Shown: positions 47,526-58,015 of the stretch, piece after piece
How the letters are laid out: every line of letters starts with the position of its first letter
Numbering within the stretch: position 1 is the stretch's first letter
NCBI GenBank assembly: GCA_907163345.1
Contig: CAJQUN010000055.1
Span: 186,001-250,000, forward strand
Length of the DNA stretch: 64,000 nucleotides
From: Haberlea rhodopensis
Taxonomy: Eukaryota > Streptophyta > Magnoliopsida > Lamiales > Gesneriaceae
Reading direction: 5' to 3'
Translations under genes and position numbers: made by a program
Notes under the pieces: model-generated
What the model was told of the DNA's origin: nothing
Databases searched by the model: none
The model's input: the letters and a program-made list of their open reading frames with translations, nothing else

Positions 47526-50206
47526 CTATTGACATTGTCGTGGTCGAAAATTCTCAGCCGATAAAAGAGAGTTTATCAGGTTTTCTAGTCTCTTGGCTCC
47601 TGCGGTAGGTCTGAGAACGTTGACATTACCCACAGCTGAACACGGATCAGTCCCATTTTCATGACCCCCAACGCACCATCCTCCAGGAACAAGCATGTCT
47701 TGATTCCTAAACAAGAGCTCAGTATCAATTCTGTCGAGTACAGGGTCATCACGGGGAAACTTTCTTGCAAATGGAGCGTTGCTATCTACCATCCTCTGCA
47801 TGTCTCGAACAGTAAGGTAGTGAGGGTGTTGCTTCGGAGGGTTGTCCCATGATATGAAGTGGAGATCACTGTTAACTGTGGTGTTACGAAACTCGTAAGC
47901 ATTGCAGAGGACAGTGTGGAAATAGCCTTCAGGAGAAGAAATGAAGTTTGCATAGTACATGAGGACGGTTCGGGGTAAGTTGTCCCATCCCCATATGCAA
48001 TAGTCGATGAAAGATCGAGACAGTGCCGTCCAAGCAGATCCTGTAAGGAAAACAGTTTACTGAACATGGAGCAGAGATCTTCCGAGGCACAAATTATTTA
48101 TCAGAATTCGAAAATCCTCCTAGAAGTAATTCACTATTTGCACCACAAATTAAAATTAAGCTACGTAGTATTCATTCTTTCCCAAAGTTCTATATTGGCA
48201 TACATTTTTCCTTCATCTCACTAACTCAAATTTTAGTGCCTCAGATTCCCCTCTAAAAATCAAATACCAACGTGGGTGGGGGTAGCTTATTAGCAAATAT
48301 TTTGCGTTCAATGACACATCTGTGCATAATTAAACTCAAATCTCTTAAGCATTGCACAAACAAAGAAACAGCTCTAAATAAACCGATCTAAACGACAGCA
48401 TAGACTTATGTGCGCTTATAGAAAGTAGTTAATAACTTGATCATCTTTGAGAAGCCATAATATTAACTTTAAAAGCCCCAAATGTTCATACAAAATATTA
48501 TTGCTCATCATTCTACCTGAAGTTCCAATCATTAGGTTAAAATGCTGGACAGAGAAATCCAGAACTACCACAAAAAAATATAGGAGTTTCAGATACGAAA
48601 ACTCCTCAATAATACCCACCTGAAGCCAAAATTAGCCAATTACCGAACGGAAAACTCTTAAACACAACTTTGCAAATCATGCTTATCCTTAATTTAACAT
48701 TTAATAGAGAAAAAGGGTGGGGTGAGAAAACAACCAGAACCTGTTCATTAGCCAGCCAACACAAACCTCATGATGAAGTTACCTTCAAGTCATTAGAGAA
48801 CAAATAGTATAACATGAGATGGAATTACATTGAACACCTTGGTGAGGGGAAAAGGATTGGACTAGTAAATAGTGGAGTATTCATAAAATTCAAATGACAC
48901 GAAAAGGAAACAAGGAATCAAAAGTTTTCTAGGAAATATCTTTCCCACTCCATAAACAACATGATACCAAACCAACAACTGAAGTTTTCACAAATTATTC
49001 CGTAAAACGGACAGACAAAAAGAGAAGCATCCAAAACACATTGCCATACCATTCAGCCTAAGAAGCAGCATGCCTCACGGAGTAAACACAAAAGTAGGGA
49101 AATAAAAAAAGCAAAAATACAAATGCCAAAAACTTACCAGTAAAGAGTTTAAATGCCGTAGGCACGCTCCTCCGCTGCGTAATCCAGAACACATCGGCTT
49201 TCTTGGACATATACAACCCTGGATCAATAATAACTGGCTTCGCCCTCTGAAATCTGTAAAAGGACCCACAAATATGGTCATATATCCTTCAAAACCAAAC
49301 AAAATTCAAAACATTAAAGCAGAGTTGGATTATTTACTGATGCCCACTTACTCTTTCCAGCCAATATTACTGGTATGATCAATAAAATTGAGATCCCGAG
49401 GTAAGTATGAAAACATATGCAGCAGATCTGGTCATCGCTAAGAACAAACATATTAGAACAATATTTTAACTTCATTCGAATAATTTAACATTGTCAAAAA
49501 CTAGCATAGTACTATCATCACAATCAATCAAATTCGGTCTAAAAATCCAATCTTTCCGCCAAATATCCAGAAAGAATGAACAACAACCTAGGATATAAAG
49601 TTTTAAATATCCAACATTACCATCTTGAGTGACGAGTGGGTAATCAACGGCGCTGAGATTTATAAACCAGTCCCAAACCCCACCTTCCTTCAGCAAAATG
49701 GCAGCCGCGTGTAGGGTATTCGCCACCATAGTAGGCCCACGGTAAGTCACCAAATTAGCCTTGGCAATCATCCTAACATTGTTGAATCTCCTAAAAACGA
49801 GGTGGGTTTCGACGTAAGTCTGTAGATCGAGTCGCTCCTCGGCGGATGATTCCGCGTCGAGGTGTACAACATATTGGTTGTTGGGGTGGTACAGGGCCTG
49901 GAGCGTGCGGCGGAGCATACCACCGTCACCGGCGGAGCCAGATATTAAATAAGCAAGGCGCGGGGGCGGGGGAAGGGTGGAAACCGGTAATGGGTGGAGC
50001 TTCGACTCAACAAATATAGATGCGACGGATATAGGTGAGTAGTAGCGGTGGAACGGCAGCAGTGGCGTGCCTTCCGGGGAGGTTAGAGTGGTAAGAAATA
50101 GAAGAAATAATGAAACTATGGAGCCAATTGCTAGTGGGAAGATCCATTTTCTCTCCATTGTTTGTGGGTGGCGCAAGTGTAAATAGTAGTTCTTGAGCTT
50201 CTTCAT
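47526..50206 (-). CDS. GLCAT14: Beta-glucuronosyltransferase GlcAT14-like (GT14 family)
   Basis: Golgi type II membrane enzyme. Characterised GlcAT14 members add glucuronic acid to galactan side chains of arabinogalactan proteins. Exons are 50206-49621, 49427-49352, 49253-49138 and 48040-47526, which join in frame to 430 residues. The start MKKLKNYYLHLRHPQ is preferred over an ATG three codons upstream because it matches the family N-terminus. One membrane anchor spans residues 22-39 (IFPLAIGSIVSLFLLFLT). The Core-2/I-branching domain shows PPRLAYLISGSAGDG, LYHPNNQYVVHLDAES, ANLVTYRGPTMVANTLHAAA, WDWFINLSAVDYPLVTQDDL, INTSNIGWKE-like SNIGWKE, and PEGYFHTVLCNAYEFRNTTV with HFISWDNPPKQHP. Full length with no defect. 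Confidence 0.93.
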
Positions 50207-50215
50207 TTCGTCCAA

Positions 50216-50866
50216 TTCTCATCAATTTTTTTTAAAAAAAATGCCAAAAATAACTCCTGAACTAGAGGTATTAAGGAATAAATTTTGGGTTTTTTGAGAT
50301 GACAGAAATCTGAAAAGGCGGAAAGGATCTTCGGGGTGAATTAAGGAGATTGAATGTTATGATCCCAGTGCCCAAGAAGGAGCGACGGAGGTGGGTGAAA
50401 GGTGGGGATTTGCTGTTGTGAGTTTGGTTTTGGTCGTCGATTGCGCCTCATTTCCTTTCTTCAATATTATTATACCTATATGTAAAGTCGTACCGAATTT
50501 TCTTCACAAAATATATTATATAATAAGATATAATTTAAACATTAACTTTAAATAAAAAATACTCCAATTTTATTATATTTCAAAAAATTACTGTGTATAA
50601 AATTTATTTTATATTTTATATTAAAATTTATTTTATATATATACATCGCGTGTAAAAATTTACTATTATTTTATAAAATATAATATTTTTTAGTAGTTAA
50701 TATATTATTTTTTTATTTCCAATCGCAAAAAATCTGATATTATGTGTTGGATAATATTTTTAGTTCTATGATTTTAAAACTTTAAATGCTGCTCTCCATT
50801 TTATTACTTTTAGTTATGGTCTATTATCGTTAACAATTAATGTCTTATTTTAGTAACTTGTAAAAT
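50216..50866. other. Promoter side of GlcAT14, AT-rich DNA
   Basis: Up to about 50460 is probable GlcAT14 5' UTR/promoter; beyond that the sequence is very AT-rich and featureless to the solo LTR. Confidence 0.45.
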
Positions 50867-50871
50867 ATAAT

Positions 50872-51532
50872 TGATACCCCTAAAAATGGAGACACCATCT
50901 GATGAGCCGACCTAATTCGTCTTGTGTTACTTGACTTTCTTCAAAAGACCTCGACTGCTCTTCCGGGCTCCTTGTCAGGACCGACCTGTTGGGCCGACGT
51001 ATTTCACCTCACATGTTGCCCCTTCGTCAAATGGTCTGGCGACCTCTTTTGAGGACCGATCTCATCGGCCGAGCTCTTCTCATTTCCTGCTTGATATGTG
51101 TGCTCAACAAGGAAATTAATTCCCCTAAACTAGGTAAGTCCTAGATCTGCGGAGCAATATCAATGATTTGATTGTATTAACAAGATCTTAACATATCTGG
51201 GTAAGATTTGGATAAACACGAAAAGAGTCCTTGTTGCATGGCACTTCCGGGTCTCTGCCTATAAATACCAGGTTTGGGGTATCAACTCATTAATTGATAA
51301 TTGCCTTTACTTATAAGTATATATTTTCTCGTATTCTCTCGCCTGACTTGAGCGTCGGAGGGAACCCACCGGAAAAACTTACGGCCCCCTTCTCACTGTT
51401 GCTTCATACTTTCAGGTCACCTCAGAGGATATTTATTGACACCTTTGCCGTTATTTTGAATATTGGAGAAGAAAGAGAGGTGTACATCTCTCTATTGATA
51501 TCAGCAAATCATCGCAATTTTAGATGATATCA
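50872..51532 (+). mobile_element. Solo LTR, 661 bp
   Basis: Begins TGATACCCCT and ends GATGATATCA, so it has TG...CA ends and inverted TGATA/TATCA tips. It is flanked by the exact 5-bp TSD ATAAT (50867-50871 and 51533-51537). It holds a TATA-like TATAAATACC (about 51261) and T/C-rich sequence downstream as in LTR promoters. No internal element region is present, so it is the product of LTR-LTR recombination. It differs in sequence from the LTRs at 17.7 and 22.7 kb apart from the shared TGATACCCC start. Confidence 0.85.
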
Positions 51533-51537
51533 ATAAT

Positions 51538-52484
51538 AATTATAATTTACTCATGCACTAATCAGAACTGCACAATTTTATATATTTCTTGTACAAGTAC
51601 GGTTTAATAATTTAGCGATCTATATATATTAAGTTGAGTGTTATTTAATGCCTAGACATATTTTAATATGAAAGTAAATTTCCACTTTGATTGAATGACT
51701 GTATTGGAAAAAAAAAAGATTTGTTTGTAGAATTTCAAATGACTAAATTTTATGGAATTTGAAAAAGATTACCTCAATTAACAAATAAGTTAAAATGTAA
51801 AGGAATAAATATGACTATCGAGAAACAAAAATGAACATTGGCCTTAGATAGATGGTAAATGCTCATATTCCTTTTTGGGATGACTTGGTTTGAGTCTGGG
51901 CAATAACCCAAAAATATTTACAAAATTCCCCTCCCACATATAAAAAAAAAAAAGAGAAATTGATTTTTTATTATTGATCTAAAATCTTTATTCCATATCC
52001 ACCACACGACTTTCGTTTTCATGTTGCTAATTTAATCGACTCCTTAAATTTTGTTGGCAAGTATGACTTAATTTTTTAGATGTCTGTAGAGGAAATTGTA
52101 GAAATGTACTACTATCAAAATAATAATTCAATTAAATCCAGGAAAAAAACAACGTTTTTTAACAATACCCATTTGTGAAATTTTTATTCACATGGGTCCA
52201 TTTTTAAAACTTGTAATCTGTTAGTTCTTTTATTCTTACCAGAATTGAGGAGAATTGAAAGTTGTACATTGATGAAGAAGCAATGTGGCCATTTTTGTAA
52301 TTTACCCCCAAAATTGACCTATGTAAACTTAAGTTATTTTGGCGGACTGAAGTAAATTATGTTCTATTAGTTGATATCGGCACGTAAGTACCCCATATAT
52401 TATTATTTTAAATTATACAGAAAAAGTTAATATAATGTTTTCGACAGAAAAATGGTTATTGCCAAGCGTGAAAATCTGAGGTAG
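51538..52484. other. Intergenic DNA and PPR promoter
   Basis: AT-rich, no gene or repeat that I can support. Confidence 0.45.
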
Positions 52485-54503
52485 ATGACTCCAATCTCTG
52501 CAATCTCCATGCACGTACAACTCCCAATTCCATCTCCATTACTCAATTCCACTCTCACCACCATCATCGTACCATCCGAGAACCTCGGTAAACGTCGAAC
52601 CCATCTCACAATCTTTGCTTTATCACCATCACATTCCTCTAACAAGGATGTCTGGAGAAGACAAAATCCATCCTCATCACTCGGTACAGCGCCATACCAA
52701 CATCGAAATCGTAGGCAAAATGCAAGTTTTCTTGATCACCATGTAGATATGGAGGAGCTGTTATCTTCCATTAGTCAGACTTCAGATGATCACCAACTGT
52801 ACGCTCTTATGTCACCTTACAAAGACCGGAGCCTCTCCATACGCTTCATGGTGACGCTTCTATCGCGGGAGCCCGACTGGCAGCGCTCGCTTGCGCTGAT
52901 TGATTGGATCAATGAGGTTGCCCTGTACACGCCCTCAGTGTTTGCTTACAACGTGGTGTTACGTAATGTGCTGCGGGCTAAGCAGTGGGATCATGCCTAC
53001 GGCCTGCTCGATGAAATGCGCCAAAGAGCTATCTCGCCTGATAGGTATACTTATTCTATTCTGATTACGAACTTTGGGAAAGAGGGTCTGTTTGATGATG
53101 CTTTGTCCTGGCTCCAGAAGATGGAACAGGACCACGTGCCGGGAGATTTGGTTTTGTATAGTAATTTGATTGAGTTGTCTCGTAAATTGTGTAATTACTC
53201 GAAGGCTATCTCGATTTTTTCGAGGCTGAAGAGATCGGGTATAACACCAGATATTGTTGCATATAATTCAATGATTAATGTTTTCGGGAAGGCTAAGCTT
53301 TTCCGAGAAGCGAGGTTGTTGATCAGTGAAATGAGGAATGTGGGGGTTATGCCAGATACAATTAGTTACACGACACTTTTGACCATGTATGTTGAGAATC
53401 GGATGTTTTTGGAGGCACTGTCCGTGTTTTCCGAAATGAGGGAGGCCAATTGTTTGCTTGATCTCACCACATGTAACATTATGATTGATGTGTATGGGCA
53501 GCTTGACATGGCGAAGGAGGCTGATAGGCTGTTCTGGAGTATGAGAAAGATTGGGATTGAACAGAGTGTGGTTAGTTACAATACCCTTTTGAGGGTTTAT
53601 GGTAATGCCGAGCTTTTCGGGGAGGCGATACATCTGTTTAGGTTGATGCAGAGGAAGGATATTGAACAGAATGTAGTTACATATAACACTATGATAATGA
53701 TTTATGGGAGGACCCTTGAGCATGAAAAGGCTAATAATCTTATCCAAGAGATGCAGCGCCGGGGCATTGAGCCCAATACAATCACTTATTCAACAATAAT
53801 ATCGATCTGGGGTAAGGTTGGGAAGCTAGACCGAGCAGCAATGCTTTTTCAGAAGCTACGAAGTTCTGGTATTGCGATAGATCAAGTTCTTTATCAAACC
53901 ATGATTGTAGCATATGAGAGGGCTGGCTTAGTTGCACACGCAAAACGTTTATTATATGAACTTAAACGTCCGGATAATATTCCAAGAGAAACTGCCATCA
54001 GTATTCTTGCTGGAGCTGGTCGAATAGAAGAGGCGACATGGTTATTCAGACAAGCTGTTGATGCTAGAGAAGTAAAAAATATAGCGACCTATGAACGGAT
54101 GATTGATCTTCTCTCTAGATGTAGAAAGTACACAAATGTAATTGAGGTGTTTGAGAAGATGAGAGAGGCAGGATATTTTCCAGATTCTGTTGTAATAGCA
54201 CTTGTTCTGAATTCCTGTGGAAAGTTGCAAGAGTTTGACAAGGCAGATGTCGTGTATAAGGAGCTGCAAGACGAGGGTTGTGTTTTCTTGGATGAAGTTC
54301 ATTTTCAGATGCTTAGTCTTTATGGTGCAAGAAGAAATTTTGAGATGGTTGAAACATTGTTTCAGAAGTTAGATCAAGATCCCAACATTAACAAGAAGGA
54401 GCTACATCTGGTTGTTGCTGGCATATATGAAAAAGCAAATAGACTAAACGATGCATCTAGAATCATCAACCAGATGAGTGACAAGGGGATTCTCAAATCT
54501 TAA
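52485..54503 (+). CDS. Chloroplast-type PPR protein, At5g39980 (PDM3/EMB3140)-like
   Basis: P-class pentatricopeptide-repeat protein, a family of sequence-specific organelle RNA-binding proteins; the closest recalled relative is needed for chloroplast development. One exon, 672 residues. The first ~60 residues are Ser/Thr/Pro-rich with few acidic residues, as in a transit peptide. About a dozen 35-residue repeats follow from roughly residue 145, for example VFAYNVVLRNVLRAKQWDHA, DRYTYSILITNFGKEGLFDD, DIVAYNSMINVFGKAKLFRE, NVVTYNTMIMIYGRTLEHEK and NTITYSTIISIWGKVGKLDR. No C-terminal E/DYW or SMR domain is seen; it ends NDASRIINQMSDKGILKS. A second Met at residue 9 is an alternative start. Intact. 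Confidence 0.94.
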   Translation: MTPISAISMHVQLPIPSPLLNSTLTTIIVPSENLGKRRTHLTIFALSPSHSSNKDVWRRQNPSSSLGTAPYQHRNRRQNASFLDHHVDMEELLSSISQTSDDHQLYALMSPYKDRSLSIRFMVTLLSREPDWQRSLALIDWINEVALYTPSVFAYNVVLRNVLRAKQWDHAYGLLDEMRQRAISPDRYTYSILITNFGKEGLFDDALSWLQKMEQDHVPGDLVLYSNLIELSRKLCNYSKAISIFSRLKRSGITPDIVAYNSMINVFGKAKLFREARLLISEMRNVGVMPDTISYTTLLTMYVENRMFLEALSVFSEMREANCLLDLTTCNIMIDVYGQLDMAKEADRLFWSMRKIGIEQSVVSYNTLLRVYGNAELFGEAIHLFRLMQRKDIEQNVVTYNTMIMIYGRTLEHEKANNLIQEMQRRGIEPNTITYSTIISIWGKVGKLDRAAMLFQKLRSSGIAIDQVLYQTMIVAYERAGLVAHAKRLLYELKRPDNIPRETAISILAGAGRIEEATWLFRQAVDAREVKNIATYERMIDLLSRCRKYTNVIEVFEKMREAGYFPDSVVIALVLNSCGKLQEFDKADVVYKELQDEGCVFLDEVHFQMLSLYGARRNFEMVETLFQKLDQDPNINKKELHLVVAGIYEKANRLNDASRIINQMSDKGILKS

Positions 54504-55205
54504 TATCTGTTGTTGGTCTAAATCCATTGTTGAAGAAACGTTTGTTTTCTCAGCCTGTTGTAAAGTGCAGTTTCTTTTACTGTTTCATGTGTACATATTC
54601 GATCATTGTTTCCATGTATTTTCTGGTGGTTTGAGTTAATTAGTGCAGTGAAATGCAGAAGGAAAAGAATGATGTTAGTAAACTTTTTTGGCTGCATGAT
54701 ATTATTAGTCAATCTATAGGTTCTTTACTCGGTAAAAGGCTAATGTTTCTCATTTCTGTTAAATCTCATTTTTTTAGTTGTTACCCTCTCCTGTCTGTAC
54801 TCTATAACATGTCATAAAAGAATATTTTATTCAAAAAATAAATGATGGCATCAAACATGTACATTACTTGCGAAATTATTACAGTTGTGAAAAATGAATT
54901 ACCAAACAAAAAAATAATTGGCTTGACAGAAGGACGACGATTCCTGAAAACCAAAGCTTAGCACCTCATTGTGGTTGACAGTAGTGCGTCTGAAGCTTGC
55001 TGCAGAATTCTTGAGGCCACTGTACGATACACCTACTCCACACGTCGATCGTTCAGTGATGATTCTAACTGCAGGTAAATTTTTTCGTGTGATCAATATG
55101 CATTTAATAACATCACCATAGCATGCATTAAATCCTGCTTTTTTATAGATGTAAAGAATTTCTTAAATCTATGCAATTTGATCAGCAAATGAATAATTAT
55201 ATGTA
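54504..55205. other. PPR 3' region and intergenic DNA
   Basis: PPR 3' UTR then non-coding DNA. No supported gene. Confidence 0.45.
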
Positions 55206-55213
55206 TCTAAACC

Positions 55214-55513
55214 ATGGTTCGCCAACACGGTCGTGGAGGTTGTTCCAGTTCTATTATCATTTCACATAATGGTCGAGGTTATTGACGCGGAATTTTTTAA
55301 ATTAAAAATAAAAATAATTAGATAATTTGAATAATTTATTAATGAAAAAAATAAAAAAACAATTTGAAAAAAATGTTCGGCCCTTCCTTGCTGTAAAATC
55401 ATTGTTTTCCGTTCCGTGACGGTTGTGAAAAAACATTCATTTTAGCATTGAACTTCATCGCGTCAGCTACCGTTTTTTCGGTCGTTCCGTGACCGTTTTG
55501 CTAACACCATAAT
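55214..55513. mobile_element. MITE-like element abutting the LBD stop codon
   Basis: The left end ATGGTTCGCCAACACGGTCG pairs imperfectly with the complement of the right end (ATGGTGTTAGCAAAACGGTC). TCTAAACC flanks both sides (55206-55213 and 55514-55521) and would be an 8-bp TSD, of hAT length. The AT-rich core resembles the element at 42179-42430. The right TSD copy contains the TAG stop of the LBD gene, so the element forms the start of its 3' UTR. Confidence 0.6.
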
Positions 55514-55514
55514 T

Positions 55515-56255
55515 CTAAACCAAGTTGATGTACCTTGATTCGTATGCCTCTTTGGTTCCAGTGTAAGAAAGTCTATCATCAGCTGTTGTATTATAGCGCA
55601 GGCTTTCATAATCTTGAAAGAATATTTCCGGCTCTTCTTCGAGGCCGAACATATTAGTTTGTGCTTGAAGGTGGGTGGAGAAGGGTTTGTGATTGCTCAT
55701 AACAACAGACCGCTGGTCTATTCCCAGCACCGGCCTAGCTACATTTCCAAGCGATTCAGCGCAAACTCCACCATCCCCATTCAAGAAAAATCGGCAAGGT
55801 ACTAATTCAGTACCCACTACACCTTGTAAATCACACATGCCTCCAAACTCTTGTTGGGATGAAGACCAGTAACACGAATTGTGATCCAATCGCTGATTCG
55901 ACTCTTGCTCTTTATATGCAGCGATCTGCGAAATTACGTTTCTCAATTCTTCATTTGCAACCTGCAATTGGAAATACAACTGACTTATGATAAAATGGCA
56001 ACCATGAACAGGAATCATGTCACGCATTTCGGCTTCGTATATGATGGATTTCATTGCATCATCCTTTTGATCCTTAGTCCCCAAGCTTTCGAGTATCTTG
56101 GTGAGATTTGACACCCCGAACAGCCTGTGCACGTTCTGAAACATTTTAGGCTGGCTGGCTGGAAAATATGGTGCAAGAGGACAGGTAAGGGTGCACTTTC
56201 TTCTTCTATATTTGCATGCAGCGCAGGAAGGGGTCGAGCCACCCTTCAGAGTCAT
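55515..56255 (-). CDS. LBD27: LOB-domain transcription factor, LBD27/LBD22-like
   Basis: Plant-specific nuclear DNA-binding protein. One exon of 246 residues. The LOB domain opens with CAACKYRRRKCTLTC, the C-X2-C-X6-C-X3-C zinc motif (residues 11-25). Next come CPLAPYFPASQPKMFQNVHR and LFGVSNLTKIL, the GAS-block region, and the helical QLYFQLQVANEELRNVIS for dimer formation. PLAPYFPA...KLFQNVHRLFGV-type sequence together with PVHGC is characteristic of the LBD22/LBD27 branch, whose Arabidopsis member LBD27 (SIDECAR POLLEN) acts in male gametophyte division. That role is only inferred here. The C-terminal half is unrecognised and acidic toward the end. A transposon lies directly after its stop codon. 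Confidence 0.88.
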   Translation of the reverse strand: MTLKGGSTPSCAACKYRRRKCTLTCPLAPYFPASQPKMFQNVHRLFGVSNLTKILESLGTKDQKDDAMKSIIYEAEMRDMIPVHGCHFIISQLYFQLQVANEELRNVISQIAAYKEQESNQRLDHNSCYWSSSQQEFGGMCDLQGVVGTELVPCRFFLNGDGGVCAESLGNVARPVLGIDQRSVVMSNHKPFSTHLQAQTNMFGLEEEPEIFFQDYESLRYNTTADDRLSYTGTKEAYESRYINLV

Positions 56256-56310
56256 ATTAATTGGAACTTGATCATAAGCAGGATTTCATTAAAGAATTTG
56301 AAGAAATGGT

Positions 56311-56320
56311 TGCTTATATA
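56311..56320 (-). promoter_or_regulatory. TATA box of the LBD gene
   Basis: TATATAAGCA on the minus strand, about 60 bp upstream of the start codon, at a usual distance for a short leader. Confidence 0.55.
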
Positions 56321-56880
56321 GTTTCAGGTTTATGAATTGAGGCGGTGGAGTATCTTTCTGTTAGTTCTTTCACTCTCCTCATCATATCAAATCCGATTCC
56401 AAATAAAAAATTAGAGTTTTTTCCCCAAATTTTGATTGAAAAATACTATATGAATCGAGTATTTATAAAGACTAAAATATATAATTTATATATATGTATG
56501 TATATTTTATCGAATGTATAGAGGTGAGATCGATTTTGATGTGGCAAATGGAAGATATTTATGTATGAAACAGATTTTTAAAATTGATTCTGTTAGACAC
56601 ATGTCATTCTTGAGGCACATAAAAACTTGAAATCAATGTCATTGTGAGATACAGAACATGCTGTAATGTGACATTAGTTTCAAAGTATCCCACGTGAGAC
56701 ACGTGCATGTGAATGTTTTATAAGATCACGAATCTATTATCATGATTTTGTAGATCATAACTGCAAGTTTGGATCATATATATTTTCCCGTCTAAGAGCA
56801 AAATTGGTGTTTAAACGAGGAAATCTCAAAATTGACAATATATGGGAAGATTTTTATTTGAAGTCCAAATAGATCAACAA
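56321..56880. other. LBD promoter region
   Basis: AT-rich, with CACGTG-like CCCACGTGAG at about 56690 and ACACGTG at about 56699. No gene seen. Confidence 0.4.
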
Positions 56881-57089
56881 GGATATTTTGATCCAAAAAA
56901 TACTTGGAGAAGACCAACACATATGTGTGACCCGGCTTGATTCCTCATATGGTTCATATAGGGTAACACCCTTACACATAACACATACACATGAGGCATA
57001 TGGCATAATATTTAATGGCAGCGGAACTTGTAATTTCATATCATGTAATCAAGAGTCGCGCAATCCCTATGGTAAAGGTTCATGTCGAT

Positions 57090-57965
57090 CTCTCTTATTG
57101 TCGGGTATCAATAACGTCTGGCAATACTGCTCTGACGAAATCTTCGAAGATTCTGAGGACTTCGATGAATTCATTTCTCAAGAATACTTCTGAATGATGA
57201 GTATTCGAGAGCGCGTATGACACCTTGTAGATGATTGAGTAAGGCTCATTCCCTTCTTTCATCAAATCATTTATTTTAAAATCTTGATGAAGAGTAAGAA
57301 CCTTGTTGAAGTCTCGATCTCCTAAATTGTATGCAATTCTCGAATAGATGTTAAATGTCATCTTTTCTGCATACAGATTTCCTGTCACTACTCCCAAACA
57401 AGAGTCTTTGAGGTTCGGGATTCTCTTGTCAAAGATTGACAGGTTGAGGGGTAATCAATTCCTTATTTGAAAGTTGCCTTGATTATAACTATAATGGCTC
57501 CAATATGAATCCATGAGAGCGTGTTAACAACTTCTTTCTTAACTTTGTTCTTAATCTCCTGAATTTCTCTGTAGGGGATTAAATGCATCTCAATTTGGTT
57601 TCCCGTGAGTTCCATCAGGATCGTAAATTCACCTGTTGTCACTCTATGGATAATCTGATGCATCCTGCTTTGAAGATCGGTCCTTTTAATGGCTTTTCCA
57701 TTACTCGAATTATAAATCCATCATACATCTGAAGTTTTGGATCTTCTTTCATGATCCTCATAAGAGTTTTATGAGAAACCGTGGTATGTGAGAAAAACCC
57801 CGACGGTTCTTCTCTGATCACGTGTTGAAGGAATTCTCCTTCACTCTGATTCTGAACTGGATTCACCTCCATTATCAGAATAGATTTCTTCTTCATAGAT
57901 GCTTTCATATGAGAGGATATCCTCAAATTGATACACCTCCAGCAAATCCTAGAAATAAACAGCAT
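57090..57965 (-). pseudogene. Pararetroviral movement-protein-like remnant
   Basis: Broken minus-strand readings show LSWIHIGAIIVIIKATFK (57520-57463) and, after a frame change, a segment (57397-57095) containing YSIIYKVSYALSNTHHSEV. These are the two most typical blocks of the plant 30K-type viral movement protein, which in living viruses widens plasmodesmata. Multiple stops and frame changes separate the blocks. Confidence 0.65.
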
Positions 57966-58015
57966 CTTCGAACTCTTTAGTAGGCTCGAACTGTCTCACT
58001 CCCCGGCTTTGGTTC

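Noticed and set aside
53268..53747. 159-codon ORF antisense to the PPR gene
   Set aside because: It mirrors the PPR repeats, which create long shadow frames; no independent features.
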